DNA of 33,808 bases from Planctomycetota bacterium (lineage in GTDB: Bacteria > Planctomycetota > Phycisphaerae > UBA1845): contig JAKQDH010000118.1 in NCBI GenBank assembly GCA_029558835.1, positions 1 through 33,808 of the forward strand, read 5' to 3'. Within the stretch, counting starts at the first letter, position 1. Each line of letters begins with the position of its first letter. Both the position numbers and the translations under genes were made by a program. Positions 7,812-14,708 of the stretch are shown in pieces. The notes below the pieces were generated by a model. The model did no database searches. It saw nothing but the letters and a program-made list of their open reading frames with translations, and was not told where the DNA came from.

Positions 7812-8211
7812 TCCGGAAACTCTCCCGCTCCAGCTCGCTCACTCCCACCGGCGCCAGCAGGTTGTAGGACTGGTCGCGGGTCCAGTTCTGGAGCAGGATC
7901 TTGCCGTCACCGGCGCGGCCGGCGACGAAGGCGCCCGCCTGCCGCGCCAACTCCGGCAACGGCAGGGCGTTCACCTCGCGGAAGACCGCCAGGTGCTCCT
8001 CGCGGAGCGCCCGCCGCGCGGCCTCGCGGCCGTGCAAATCCTCCAGACCCCAGTGGCTGTACTCGTCGGAGGAATACTCCCGCAGCGACGCGAGGTAGAC
8101 CAGCCGGCTGAAGGCGTCGGGGAGCGGCGCCAGCGTCTGGGCGGCCAGGTCGGCCCGGGCGCGGAGCACCGCGTCGTCCCGTTCGTTCGGCTGGAGATCC
8201 CGTTGGTCCAT
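7768..8211 (-). CDS. Hypothetical protein, 147 aa
   Basis: I do not recognise this family with certainty. It is soluble, highly charged and without a signal or membrane segment. The most structured-looking part is DAFSRLVYLASLREYSSDEYSHWGLEDLHGREAARRALREEH near residues 32-73, predicted helical. Codon use matches the neighbours and the frame is open throughout, which supports a real gene. The start at 8211 has only a modest GAGG-like site. It converges on the XRE gene with a 44-bp 3' overlap. The 170 bp upstream separate it from the small secreted peptide gene and hold a 14-bp palindrome. Confidence 0.65.
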   Translation of the reverse strand: MDQRDLQPNERDDAVLRARADLAAQTLAPLPDAFSRLVYLASLREYSSDEYSHWGLEDLHGREAARRALREEHLAVFREVNALPLPELARQAGAFVAGRAGDGKILLQNWTRDQSYNLLAPVGVSELERESFRINFAAVLAALARPR

Positions 8212-8289
8212 GGTCGCCTCGCGCGGGGAGGGATCGGGCGCCCCAATTATGAGACCATCGCCGACCGGAATGCAACCGGTCCTTCGCCG

Positions 8290-8303
8290 TTCCGGATCCG
8301 GAA
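8290..8303. repeat. 14-bp perfect palindrome TTCCGGATCCGGAA, copy 1
   Basis: Located between two divergent genes, 79 bp from the 147-aa gene start and 79 bp from the peptide gene start, and followed by ATAATTTG. The same 14-mer occurs at 10068 and 10364. The symmetry suggests a dimeric protein-binding site; no regulator can be assigned. Confidence 0.7.
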
Positions 8304-8381
8304 ATAATTTGTCCGCTTCGCTCCAGCCGCCTGGGACCCCGTTAGACTGACCTCACGATATCCATCTTTGGAGGTCTTCCC

Positions 8382-8555
8382 ATGATACAATCCGTCACGA
8401 CGTTCCTGCTGATGTTGGCATTGGCGTTTTCACTCGGCGCCGGGCAGTCCGGCGATCAGGGCAGCGCATCCCGGCTGGAACCCGGCCAGGCCCGGCTCAT
8501 GGATGGAAACGTGACCCCACCGCCGCCCCCTCCCCCGCCGCCCCCGAAGAGCTGA
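8382..8555 (+). CDS. Small secreted proline-rich peptide, 57 aa
   Basis: A short gene with a strong site (GGAGGT at 8370-8375) before ATG 8382. The product begins with a Sec-type signal (hydrophobic core FLLMLALAFSLGA at residues 8-20, likely cut near GAG/Q), has a short polar middle, and ends in ten consecutive prolines followed by Lys-Ser and a stop. The prolines use mixed CCA/CCG/CCC/CCT codons, so the run is not a simple DNA slippage tract. The mature part is only about 35 residues. The membrane-protein gene begins 48 bp downstream on the same strand. The function is unknown. Confidence 0.6.
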   Translation: MIQSVTTFLLMLALAFSLGAGQSGDQGSASRLEPGQARLMDGNVTPPPPPPPPPPKS

Positions 8556-8603
8556 TCGCCAGGCGGCAACAGGGGCGCTTGATCGACAGGTACGGCTGAC
8601 GTC

Positions 8604-9389
8604 ATGAGTCTATACACCCACCTGATGGCCCTGTTCTCGCTCGTGTTGCTGGGGCTGATGGTGCGGGCGGGTTTTCAGTGGAAATATCCGTCGTTTGTTG
8701 CGTACTACGCATTGGTGGTAGCGGGCGACGGTTTTTTCGGCTACGTCGGCCCCTGGTTCGATTTCAATTACCAAATGTGCTGGTACTACAACCTGTACTG
8801 GGTTCTGGAATGTGTGGAGCACCTGCTCAAGATCGTCATCGCGTTGGGATTCTACTGGACCGTGCTGGCTGATTATCCCAATTTGAGGCGAATGCTCGAC
8901 GGTTTTTTCTACGGGGCGATTCTGCTGCTATCCGTCCTGTTTGTTGTGAGTTATGAACCGTCGGGGTCCTTGTTGTACACCATCAGTATTTTCCTTGGGA
9001 AGTGGGTGTTTCTCCTGGTCGCGGTGGTCTGCACGTTCATCCTGGTGGTTCGCCGGCTGACCGGGATTGTATTGGAACGGGCCCTGTTGTTCATCGTTTC
9101 CGGCTTTCTGGTGTTCAGCCTGACCCAGTGCCTGAACTTCTTTTACCTCGAGGCGGCTCATCCGCAACTGGACGGATTCTGGCGGTATTTCTACCAGCTG
9201 AGCTATGTTTGGCCGCAAATGCTCTGGCTGGTGGCGACGGTGATTCCAAAGGAGGTTGCCGTTGCAGGCACGAAACCGGTGGCGGGACTGCAGGGGGAAC
9301 TGCTGCGACGCATGCGGCGGCTGGACGCGGCGTCGGGCGAGGCGCTGGGTCGGCTGAATCCGTTCCGGGCCCCGGGGGAGCCGCGTTGA
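8604..9389 (+). CDS. Seven-helix integral membrane protein, unknown function
   Basis: 261 residues with about seven membrane helices, near residues 5-22, 27-47, 63-88, 99-117, 121-147, 153-175 and 193-213, and a basic cytoplasmic tail of about 45 residues. The loop between helices 2 and 3 is rich in aromatics (PWFDFNYQMCWYYNLYW), and a second Cys lies in TQCLNFFYLE. I do not recognise a named family. Seven helices with a charged tail resemble sensor-type 7TM modules that lack an output domain, which is inference only. Base composition is slightly lower in GC than its neighbours. No strong Shine-Dalgarno is visible before ATG 8604, so it may be translated by coupling to the peptide gene. Confidence 0.75.
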   Translation: MSLYTHLMALFSLVLLGLMVRAGFQWKYPSFVAYYALVVAGDGFFGYVGPWFDFNYQMCWYYNLYWVLECVEHLLKIVIALGFYWTVLADYPNLRRMLDGFFYGAILLLSVLFVVSYEPSGSLLYTISIFLGKWVFLLVAVVCTFILVVRRLTGIVLERALLFIVSGFLVFSLTQCLNFFYLEAAHPQLDGFWRYFYQLSYVWPQMLWLVATVIPKEVAVAGTKPVAGLQGELLRRMRRLDAASGEALGRLNPFRAPGEPR

Positions 9390-9415
9390 CAAGCCGCCGC
9401 CCCGGCGGGTATATC
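9386..9415 (+). promoter_or_regulatory. Promoter for the 184-aa protein gene
   Basis: A perfect -35 TTGACA (9386-9391), overlapping the previous stop codon, and TATATC (9410-9415) with an 18-bp GC-rich spacer. This predicts a leader of about 25 nt before ATG 9446. Confidence 0.7.
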
Positions 9416-9445
9416 TAAAATCAGAATTCGCTGGAGGTGGGCGCC

Positions 9446-10000
9446 ATGTGGCAAGCGATTCTGGTGACGGGGGTGGTGCTGGGACTGGCGGTGCTGGCGG
9501 CGGCGGCGCTGCGGCGACGCCCGGTCCCGCCGGAGTTCCGGGCCCTGCTTGCGGACGGGGCAGCCGATCCGCGCGCGGCGCTCGACGCGATCGTGCCCGC
9601 CGGCGACGTGCTGGCGGCCGTGCCCGCCCTGTTCCGTGACGACGACTACCGGTGGTTGCGCGATGAAGCGGGCCTGGCCGCGGAGGCCGAATGTCTGAAG
9701 CGGCGGCGCATCCGGCTGGCTCGTCTTTACTTGCGGGAGCTGCGCGACCAGTTCGAGCGCCTCTTGGCGCTCAGCGAACACCTCGACCGGCAGGGGCTGC
9801 TGGGTCCGGAGGCGCGCACACTCTCGGCCGAAACCGCGCTCCGCTTCCGCTGGCGCGTGTTCTGGGCCGGCGCGCTGCTGCCGCTGCAGCACGTCCGTTT
9901 CCACCTGGCGGGCATGGGTGAATTCGCCCGTCAGATGGGCGTTTTCACGGCGGAGGTCCGGCAACGGCTGGAATCGCACGCGTTCGCCGCCGCAGTTTGA
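9446..10000 (+). CDS. Membrane-anchored hypothetical protein, 184 aa
   Basis: The start is ATG 9446, placed after GGAGGTGG at 9433-9440. A GTG 9 nt upstream lies inside that site and is rejected. One N-terminal helix (residues 4-22) is followed by ArgArgArg, predicting a cytoplasmic C-terminus. The rest is Leu/Arg-rich and helical, with a likely coiled-coil segment in RRRIRLARLYLRELRDQFERL around residues 86-106. No cysteine-rich or catalytic motif is visible. The family is not recognised. It has its own promoter, and downstream lies the AT-rich gene-free stretch. Confidence 0.65.
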   Translation: MWQAILVTGVVLGLAVLAAAALRRRPVPPEFRALLADGAADPRAALDAIVPAGDVLAAVPALFRDDDYRWLRDEAGLAAEAECLKRRRIRLARLYLRELRDQFERLLALSEHLDRQGLLGPEARTLSAETALRFRWRVFWAGALLPLQHVRFHLAGMGEFARQMGVFTAEVRQRLESHAFAAAV

Positions 10001-10067
10001 AGGTACCGGGCATAAATCTAATATTCTATCACTTTTAATGGCGTCCGCAGCCGGTCGCACGGATTTT

Positions 10068-10081
10068 TTCCGGATCCGGAA
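10068..10081. repeat. 14-bp palindrome TTCCGGATCCGGAA, copy 2
   Basis: Exact copy of the 8290 site, with a run of T just upstream. It marks the left side of the most AT-rich part of the gene-free stretch. Confidence 0.75.
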
Positions 10082-10231
10082 CACGGCGGGACCAAGGGCA
10101 CGGGGCGGGGCATGGGGTCGTCGCGCACGTATTGATTTCAACTGCTAAATCATTTTTTTTCATACACTAAATCGTACATCGGTTTGTGCGTTCCAATTTC
10201 GGAACAGAAATGTCTGGGTATATCTCCATTT

Positions 10232-10346
10232 TTATCAATAATTTATAAATTTTAGCGGGAGTGCTGGGCCGGTGGTGCGGCGAAGACCTGGTCCGACACA
10301 GACTGGTGAAATCTTTAAAAATCTTTATTATCAATGATTTGTAAGT
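10232..10346 (+). repeat. Imperfect 19-bp direct repeat, 96-bp period
   Basis: TTATCAATAATTTATAAAT at 10232-10250 and TTATCAATGATTTGTAAGT at 10328-10346 match at 16 of 19 positions. Both are AT-rich and could be paired binding sites. Confidence 0.5.
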
Positions 10347-10363
10347 GAGTCAAATCGAGTTCG

Positions 10364-10377
10364 TTCCGGATCCGGAA
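10364..10377. repeat. 14-bp palindrome TTCCGGATCCGGAA, copy 3
   Basis: Exact copy, 296 bp from copy 2, upstream of the structured leader of the STAS-like gene. Confidence 0.75.
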
Positions 10378-10462
10378 AATCGTCCGAACTGGGGGAAAAA
10401 TCCGAAAAATTGGTGTTATGAAGAGAATACAAGATTCCGATCCCAGTCTTTGACAGCCGATC

Positions 10463-10660
10463 GGTCACAGCACCCCGTGACGCATCCGTGTTGCGGGCCG
10501 TTGCCCCGCACCGCCGCGGGTAAGGGCGGTGGTGCGGAATGACCGGCCCCGGGAGGGAAGCCCGGGTCCGACGCCGCGAGCGGACCCGAACACCGTCAGC
10601 CGAAACCGTTGGGGAGGGTGCCGGCGGTGGGCCGCGGCGGCGCGGCCCACCGCCTGTTTT
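10463..10660 (+). promoter_or_regulatory. Structured leader ending in a terminator-like hairpin
   Basis: Four successive stems can be drawn. GTCAC/GTGAC pairs at 10464-10481. CCGCACC (10506-10512) pairs with GGTGCGG (10531-10537), extended by GCC/GGC. CGGGTCCG (10563-10570) pairs with CGGACCCG (10581-10588). A perfect 13-bp stem, 10623-10635 with 10642-10654, has a 6-nt loop and is followed by TGTTTT. The last hairpin ends 20 bp before the STAS start codon, so it could attenuate expression. I compared it by memory with common riboswitch classes (cobalamin, TPP, FMN, SAM, fluoride, ZTP) and found no match. Confidence 0.5.
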
Positions 10661-10674
10661 CCGAGGAGCAGGCC

Positions 10675-11064
10675 ATGTCCGCGCAGACGCTCATCGACAC
10701 CGAGAACATGCTGGTCTTCGCGCAGTGTGAGGGGCCGGCCAACCACGACGACTTCCGGCTCCAGTGCGACGAGCTCCTGCGCCTGTGCCGGCGGAACGGC
10801 CTCGGCAAGGTGCTGTTGGATGTGCGCCGGCAGCGGACCCGACTGAGCACCATCCAATGGTACGACCTCGGCGTGGACCTGTCGGTGCTGGGGCGGGGCA
10901 TCCGCTTCGCCGTGGTCTGCGCCCCCGAAGAACGGGACATCAATTTTTTTGCCACCGTCGCTCTGAACCGCGGCGCCGTCATCCACACCTTCGACCGGAC
11001 GGAGTGCGCCCTGGCCTGGCTCAACAACGGGGGCAACGGCCGTCGCTCCGGCGAGTGTCAGTAA
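10675..11064 (+). CDS. STAS/SpoIIAA-like domain protein, 129 aa
   Basis: The start is ATG 10675 with GAGGAG upstream; a longer frame from 10609 would run through the hairpin and is rejected. The protein has the alternating strand-helix layout of SpoIIAA/STAS-like proteins: LIDTENMLVFAQCEG, then KVLLDVRRQR, then IRFAVVCAPEERD, NFFATVALNRGAVIHTF and a final ECALAWLNN. Such single-domain proteins often act in partner-switching or bind small ligands. Its phosphorylatable Ser/Thr is uncertain. The final codons CAG TAA lie in the first unit of the heptamer array that follows. No kinase or phosphatase partner is adjacent. Confidence 0.65.
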   Translation: MSAQTLIDTENMLVFAQCEGPANHDDFRLQCDELLRLCRRNGLGKVLLDVRRQRTRLSTIQWYDLGVDLSVLGRGIRFAVVCAPEERDINFFATVALNRGAVIHTFDRTECALAWLNNGGNGRRSGECQ

Positions 11065-11161
11065 ACAGTGAACAGTGAACAGTAAATAGTGAACGGTGCA
11101 CAGTGAGCAGTGGACTGTGGAAAGCCTGCAACTCACCGTTTACTGTTGACTGTTCACTATT
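11065..11161 (+). repeat. Heptamer array, consensus ACAGTGA, with inverted half forming a long hairpin
   Basis: Eight in-phase 7-nt units run from 11065 to 11120 (ACAGTGA, ACAGTGA, ACAGTAA, ATAGTGA, ACGGTGC, ACAGTGA, GCAGTGG, ACTGTGG). The stop codon at 11062-11064 completes a preceding unit, TCAGTAA. Reverse-complement units follow at 11134-11161. Bases 11071-11098 and 11134-11161 can pair at 24 of 28 positions across a 35-nt loop, so the RNA may act as a 3'-end structure. Confidence 0.8.
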
Positions 11162-11375
11162 TGTGGCGGCAGCTTGAGGATTGCTTCCCGGTCGACGCTG
11201 GCCGGTACGATATGCGGTCGAGTGTCGTCACAAGTCCGGTGTTCCGCGGTGACGACGTGGTCCATCGTGGGGAACTCCAGAACCCGGCGGAGTTCTGGAA
11301 GGTGCTGCCATCTCTGAAGGAATCCAACGAAAGGCAAGGGCGGTCGGGACGCTGCAGCGATGGGCGGCCGGGGGC
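11162..11375. other. Gene-free stretch upstream of the cytochrome promoter
   Basis: About 210 bp with no credible gene. AACTCCAGAAC and GTTCTGG near 11273-11300 form a possible short inverted repeat. Nothing else is recognised. Confidence 0.4.
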
Positions 11376-11404
11376 TTGTAAGGGGCGGACGGCTCCGGTA
11401 CAAT
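11376..11404 (+). promoter_or_regulatory. Sigma-70-type promoter for the cytochrome operon
   Basis: TTGTAA (11376-11381), a 17-bp spacer, and TACAAT (11399-11404). The predicted start near 11411 leaves a 30-nt leader containing GGAGGAG (11432-11438). Confidence 0.7.
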
Positions 11405-11440
11405 GAAGTGCATATCAATTTCAGCGGAACCGGAGGAGCC

Positions 11441-12775
11441 ATGTGCCGCAGCACGCTCGTCACCCTTTTCATCATCACCCTGGTCCTGGCCGTTCCGGCC
11501 CAAACGCCCGCGCCGTCGGCGGCAGCGGGCAAATGCCTGACCTGCCACAAGGAGAAAACACCCGGCCTGTACCAGCAGTGGTACGGCTCCGCCCACGCCC
11601 TCCACAAGGTCACCTGCCTGGACTGCCACCGGGCCGAGTCGGGTGACGCCGACGGCTTCATCCACTACGACGTCCGCATCGCCACGCTGGTCACGCCCAC
11701 GGATTGCGGCCGCTGCCACAAGCGGGAGGCGGCCGAGGTGGGCGCCTCCTACCACGCCACGGCGGGGTTGATTTTGGAGTCGCAGGACGCGTACCTGGCC
11801 CACGTGCTGGCCGGCGCGCCCGTGGCGATCCTCGGCTGCGAGAGCTGCCACGGCGCCAAGATGAAGCTGGATCCCGGATCGCCCAATCGCCTGCACAAGG
11901 AGAGCTGGCCCAACTCCGGCATCGGCCGGATCAACCCCGACGGTTCCAAGGGCGCCTGCAACGCCTGCCATCCGCGGCACGCCTTTTCCAAGGCCCAGGC
12001 CCGCCAACCCGAAGCGTGCGGCAAGTGCCACCTCGGCCCGGACCATCCGCAGAAGGAGGTCTACGACGAGAGCAAGCACGGCAACACCTACTACACCCAA
12101 GTCGAAGCCATGAACCTGAAGGCCGACCGCTGGGTGGTGGGCGAGGACTACTCGGCGGCGCCCACCTGCGCCACGTGCCACATGGCCGCGTCCGCGCGGA
12201 CCAAGTCCACCCACGACGTGGGCCAGCGGATTTACTGGACGCTGCGCCCGCCCGTCTCCACGGCCAAGGACAACGCCGGGCCGCGCCGCGTGGCCATGAA
12301 GAACGTCTGCGCCGCCTGCCACGGTCAGGTGTTCGTCAACGGCCACTTCTACCAGTACGACGCCGCGGTGCGGCTCTACAACGACAAGTTCGCCCGCCCG
12401 GCCACCGAGATCCTGGCGCTGGTGACCAAGAACAAGCTCCTGGAGCGCCCATCCAGCTTCGGCAACGACATCGAGTGGATCTACTGGGAGCTGTGGCACC
12501 ACGAGGGGCGCCGCGCCCGCCACGGCGCCTCCATGATGGGCCCGGACTATACCTGGTGGCACGGCTTCTACGAGGTGGCCAAGCACTTCTACTTCGAGTT
12601 GATCCCCGAGGCGCGCCGCTACAACAACCCGGAGGTGAACGCCTACATCGATCGTCTCCTGCGCGACGATCCCATGCACCGCTGGGTGAACGAGCGGACC
12701 GACGGACTCAAGAAGCAGATCCGCTCCGGCGAGCTGCAGAATATCTACCGCCGCTTCTTCGCCGCCGGGAAGTGA
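11441..12775 (+). CDS. Octahaem c-type cytochrome, hydroxylamine oxidoreductase (HAO)-like
   Basis: 444 residues: a Sec signal (about 1-20, cut near VPA/Q) and eight CXXCH motifs starting at Cys32, 59, 89, 133, 173, 193, 243 and 290. The stretches CGKCHLGPDHPQKEVYDESKHGNTYY, PTCATCHM and MMGPDYTWWHGFYEVAKHFY fit the HAO family; OTR-type octahaem proteins differ by having a CXXCK haem. In this family haem 4 (here Cys133-His137) is the active site. HAO oxidises hydroxylamine, while relatives paired with a NapC-like gene (HaoA of Campylobacterota) are thought to reduce nitrite or hydroxylamine to ammonium. Whether the cross-linking Tyr of true HAO is present needs an alignment. The membrane cytochrome gene follows after 3 bp. 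Confidence 0.88.
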   Translation: MCRSTLVTLFIITLVLAVPAQTPAPSAAAGKCLTCHKEKTPGLYQQWYGSAHALHKVTCLDCHRAESGDADGFIHYDVRIATLVTPTDCGRCHKREAAEVGASYHATAGLILESQDAYLAHVLAGAPVAILGCESCHGAKMKLDPGSPNRLHKESWPNSGIGRINPDGSKGACNACHPRHAFSKAQARQPEACGKCHLGPDHPQKEVYDESKHGNTYYTQVEAMNLKADRWVVGEDYSAAPTCATCHMAASARTKSTHDVGQRIYWTLRPPVSTAKDNAGPRRVAMKNVCAACHGQVFVNGHFYQYDAAVRLYNDKFARPATEILALVTKNKLLERPSSFGNDIEWIYWELWHHEGRRARHGASMMGPDYTWWHGFYEVAKHFYFELIPEARRYNNPEVNAYIDRLLRDDPMHRWVNERTDGLKKQIRSGELQNIYRRFFAAGK

Positions 12776-12778
12776 GTC

Positions 12779-14275
12779 ATGACCCTCGTCGAGCGATACC
12801 GGGCGTTCGTCCGCGGCTTGTCGGTGAACCCGGTGGGCCGGGCCGGCGTGGTCCTGACCACCTCGTCGTTTCTGACGTTCCTGTTCATGGAGCTGCTTCG
12901 GCTCCTGGGCGTGCTCACCAACGCCTACATCGGGCTCATCACCTATCTGCTGCTGCCGGCGCTCTTCGTCGTGGGCCTGGCGCTGATCCCGCTGGGCTGG
13001 TGGCTGTATCGCAAGGCCCGCGCCCGCGCCGACCGCGAGCTGCTGGCGGAGCGATTCTCGCCGGACGCGGTGGCGCCCCGGCCGGGTGGCTCGCGGCTGT
13101 TTGTCACGGTGGCCGTGTTCACCCTGGTCAACCTCCTCTTCCTGTCGGTTGCCTCAATGCGGATGCTCACCTTCATGGACACGCCGGTCTTCTGCGGCAC
13201 CGCCTGCCACAAGGTGATGCACCCCGAGTGGGCCACCTACCAGGTCTCGCCCCACGCCCGGGTGCGCTGCGTCGACTGTCACGTGGGGGAGGGGGCCGGC
13301 GCCCTGGTCAGCTCCAAGCTCAACGGCGCCCGGCAGATGTTCCTGGCCATGTTCAACGCCTACGAGCGGCCGGTGCCCACGCCCGTGCGGCAGCTCCGCC
13401 CCGCCCGGGAGACGTGCGAAAAGTGCCACTGGCCGGACAAATTCTACGGTTACCGGCAGCAGGTCCGGGTGCATTACGGCATGGACCGCGATTCGACGCC
13501 GCGCTACACGACCCTGAACCTGAAGATCGACACCGGCGAGGCCGCCGGCCACGCCGGCATTCACTGGCACGTGGCCGAGGCCAACGCGGTCCGCTACGCC
13601 TCCGCGGAGGACGAGCGGGAGGAGATGCTCTGGGTGGAGGTGCGCCAGAAGGACGGCACCTGGCGGCGGTTCACCCGCCGCGGTCGGCCGGTGACGGTGG
13701 CGCCTGAAGAGTGGCAGCGCACGCTGGACTGCGTGGACTGCCACAACCGGGCCACCCACATCTACGAGGAGCCGGACGCGGCGGTGGACGAGCGGCTGCG
13801 CCGCGGGCTCATGGACCGGTCGCTGCCGTTCGTCCGGCGCGAGGTGCTGGGGGCGCTCCTGCCCGATTACCCGGACCGCGACGCGGCCATGGCCGGCATC
13901 GCCGCGCGCCTCGAGGGCGCCTACTCGCGGCTGCTGCCCGAGATGACGGCGACCCAGCGCCAGGCGCTCGAAAAAACCATCACTGCGACGCAGGCCGTGT
14001 ACAACCGGAACATCCACCCGCTCATGGCGGTGCGGTGGGGCACCTACCCCAGCCACCTGGACCACCGCCGCGACGGCGGCTGCTTCCGCTGCCACAACCA
14101 GGAGCTCGTGGATGCCACCGGCGCGGCCGTTCCCCACGACTGCACGCTCTGCCACTCGTTCCTGGCGTACGACAGCGCGAGGCCGTACCAGTTTCTCGAC
14201 GCTCCGGCTGACGACGATCCCGAGGCGGCGATGCACCGCTACCTGCGCGAGGAATTCATCAGGCAGGGCGAGTGA
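12779..14275 (+). CDS. NapC/NirT-family membrane-bound multihaem cytochrome c (six haem motifs)
   Basis: 498 residues. Three membrane helices near residues 24-45, 50-76 and 106-127 precede the periplasmic haem domain. The haem sites are Cys139-His144 (CGTACH, a CX3CH spacing with Met147 nearby), then CXXCH at Cys164, 213, 318, 435 and 455. The FCGTACHKVMHPEW and CVDCHVGEGAG block is the NapC/NirT signature, while the extra helices and C-terminal haems make it larger than the usual four-haem NapC/NrfH. Its likely role is to take electrons from the quinol pool and deliver them to the octahaem partner (inference from operon and family). It starts 3 bp after the partner's stop, with AAGTGAG as a weak site, so translational coupling is likely. 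Confidence 0.87.
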   Translation: MTLVERYRAFVRGLSVNPVGRAGVVLTTSSFLTFLFMELLRLLGVLTNAYIGLITYLLLPALFVVGLALIPLGWWLYRKARARADRELLAERFSPDAVAPRPGGSRLFVTVAVFTLVNLLFLSVASMRMLTFMDTPVFCGTACHKVMHPEWATYQVSPHARVRCVDCHVGEGAGALVSSKLNGARQMFLAMFNAYERPVPTPVRQLRPARETCEKCHWPDKFYGYRQQVRVHYGMDRDSTPRYTTLNLKIDTGEAAGHAGIHWHVAEANAVRYASAEDEREEMLWVEVRQKDGTWRRFTRRGRPVTVAPEEWQRTLDCVDCHNRATHIYEEPDAAVDERLRRGLMDRSLPFVRREVLGALLPDYPDRDAAMAGIAARLEGAYSRLLPEMTATQRQALEKTITATQAVYNRNIHPLMAVRWGTYPSHLDHRRDGGCFRCHNQELVDATGAAVPHDCTLCHSFLAYDSARPYQFLDAPADDDPEAAMHRYLREEFIRQGE

Positions 14276-14283
14276 GGGGGATG

Positions 14284-14708
14284 AACAGTGAGGAGATAGG
14301 AGATAAGAGGTCGTGCTCGTAATTCGTAATCGTGATCGTAATCGTAATCGTAACTCGTCATCGAGGCTCGAGGCTCGAGACTAGAGGCTCGTTCCCGTAA
14401 CGCGGACATCGGACATCGGAACTGGGACCTGGGTTCTGGGACCAGCTTTTTGGATCCGTGCTCGTAATCGTAATTCGTAATCGTAATCGTGATTCGTGCT
14501 CGTGATCGTCATCGAGGCTCGAGACTAGAGGCTCGTTCTCGTAACGCGGACGTCGGACATCGGACTTCGGAATTCAGGTGTCGACTCTCGGATTTCGTAC
14601 CCGTAATTCGTATCTCCTACCTCCAATCTCCTATCTCCTATCTCCTATCTCCTATCTCCTATCTCCTATCTCTTCACTGTTCACTGTTCCCCGTTCACTG
14701 TTCACTAT
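14284..14708. repeat. Mosaic of heptamer arrays
   Basis: A 425-bp block built from several 7-nt (locally 6-nt) units: ACAGTGA and GGAGATA near 14285-14305, CGTAATC-type, GAGGCTC (14363-14390), CGGACAT/GGGACCT (14403-14444). A CGTAATC-GAGGCTC-CGGACAT module then recurs (14312-14420 and about 14457-14570). Finally nine TATCTCC units (14611-14673) run straight into five TCACTGT units (14674-14708) without losing phase. The outer parts are inverted relative to each other (ACAGTGA/GGAGATA at the left, their complements at the right). It fills the space between two convergent genes and overlaps the permease 3' end. Confidence 0.85.

Larger units (their letters stand above)
10001..10462. other. AT-rich gene-free stretch
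   Basis: About 460 bp, far richer in A/T than the GC-rich surroundings, and without a credible gene. It holds two perfect copies of the 14-bp palindrome (10068-10081, 10364-10377), a degenerate copy with TTCC and CGGAA ends at 10191-10204, and an imperfect 19-bp direct repeat (10232-10250 and 10328-10346, 16 of 19 matching). Possible roles are a promoter/operator region for the STAS gene or a protein-binding locus. I see no DnaA-box cluster. Confidence 0.6.

Noticed and set aside
10345..10542. 65-aa frame with GTG start in the AT-rich stretch
   Set aside because: It has no ribosome-binding site, reads through the 14-bp palindrome and leader hairpins, and has no recognisable motif.
10463..10660. 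Cobalamin or other known riboswitch, SRP RNA, RNase P RNA, tmRNA
   Set aside because: The conserved cores of these classes could not be found by eye. Only generic stems are supported.
11704..13707. 667-aa plus-strand frame and 483-aa minus-strand frame (11228-12679) over the cytochrome genes
   Set aside because: Pro/Arg/Gly- or Val/His-rich shadows of the haem cytochromes, which have eight and six haem motifs in the chosen frames.
14284..14708. Possible CRISPR array
   Set aside because: Units are 7 nt with no spacers and no long conserved repeats. There are no cas genes nearby.
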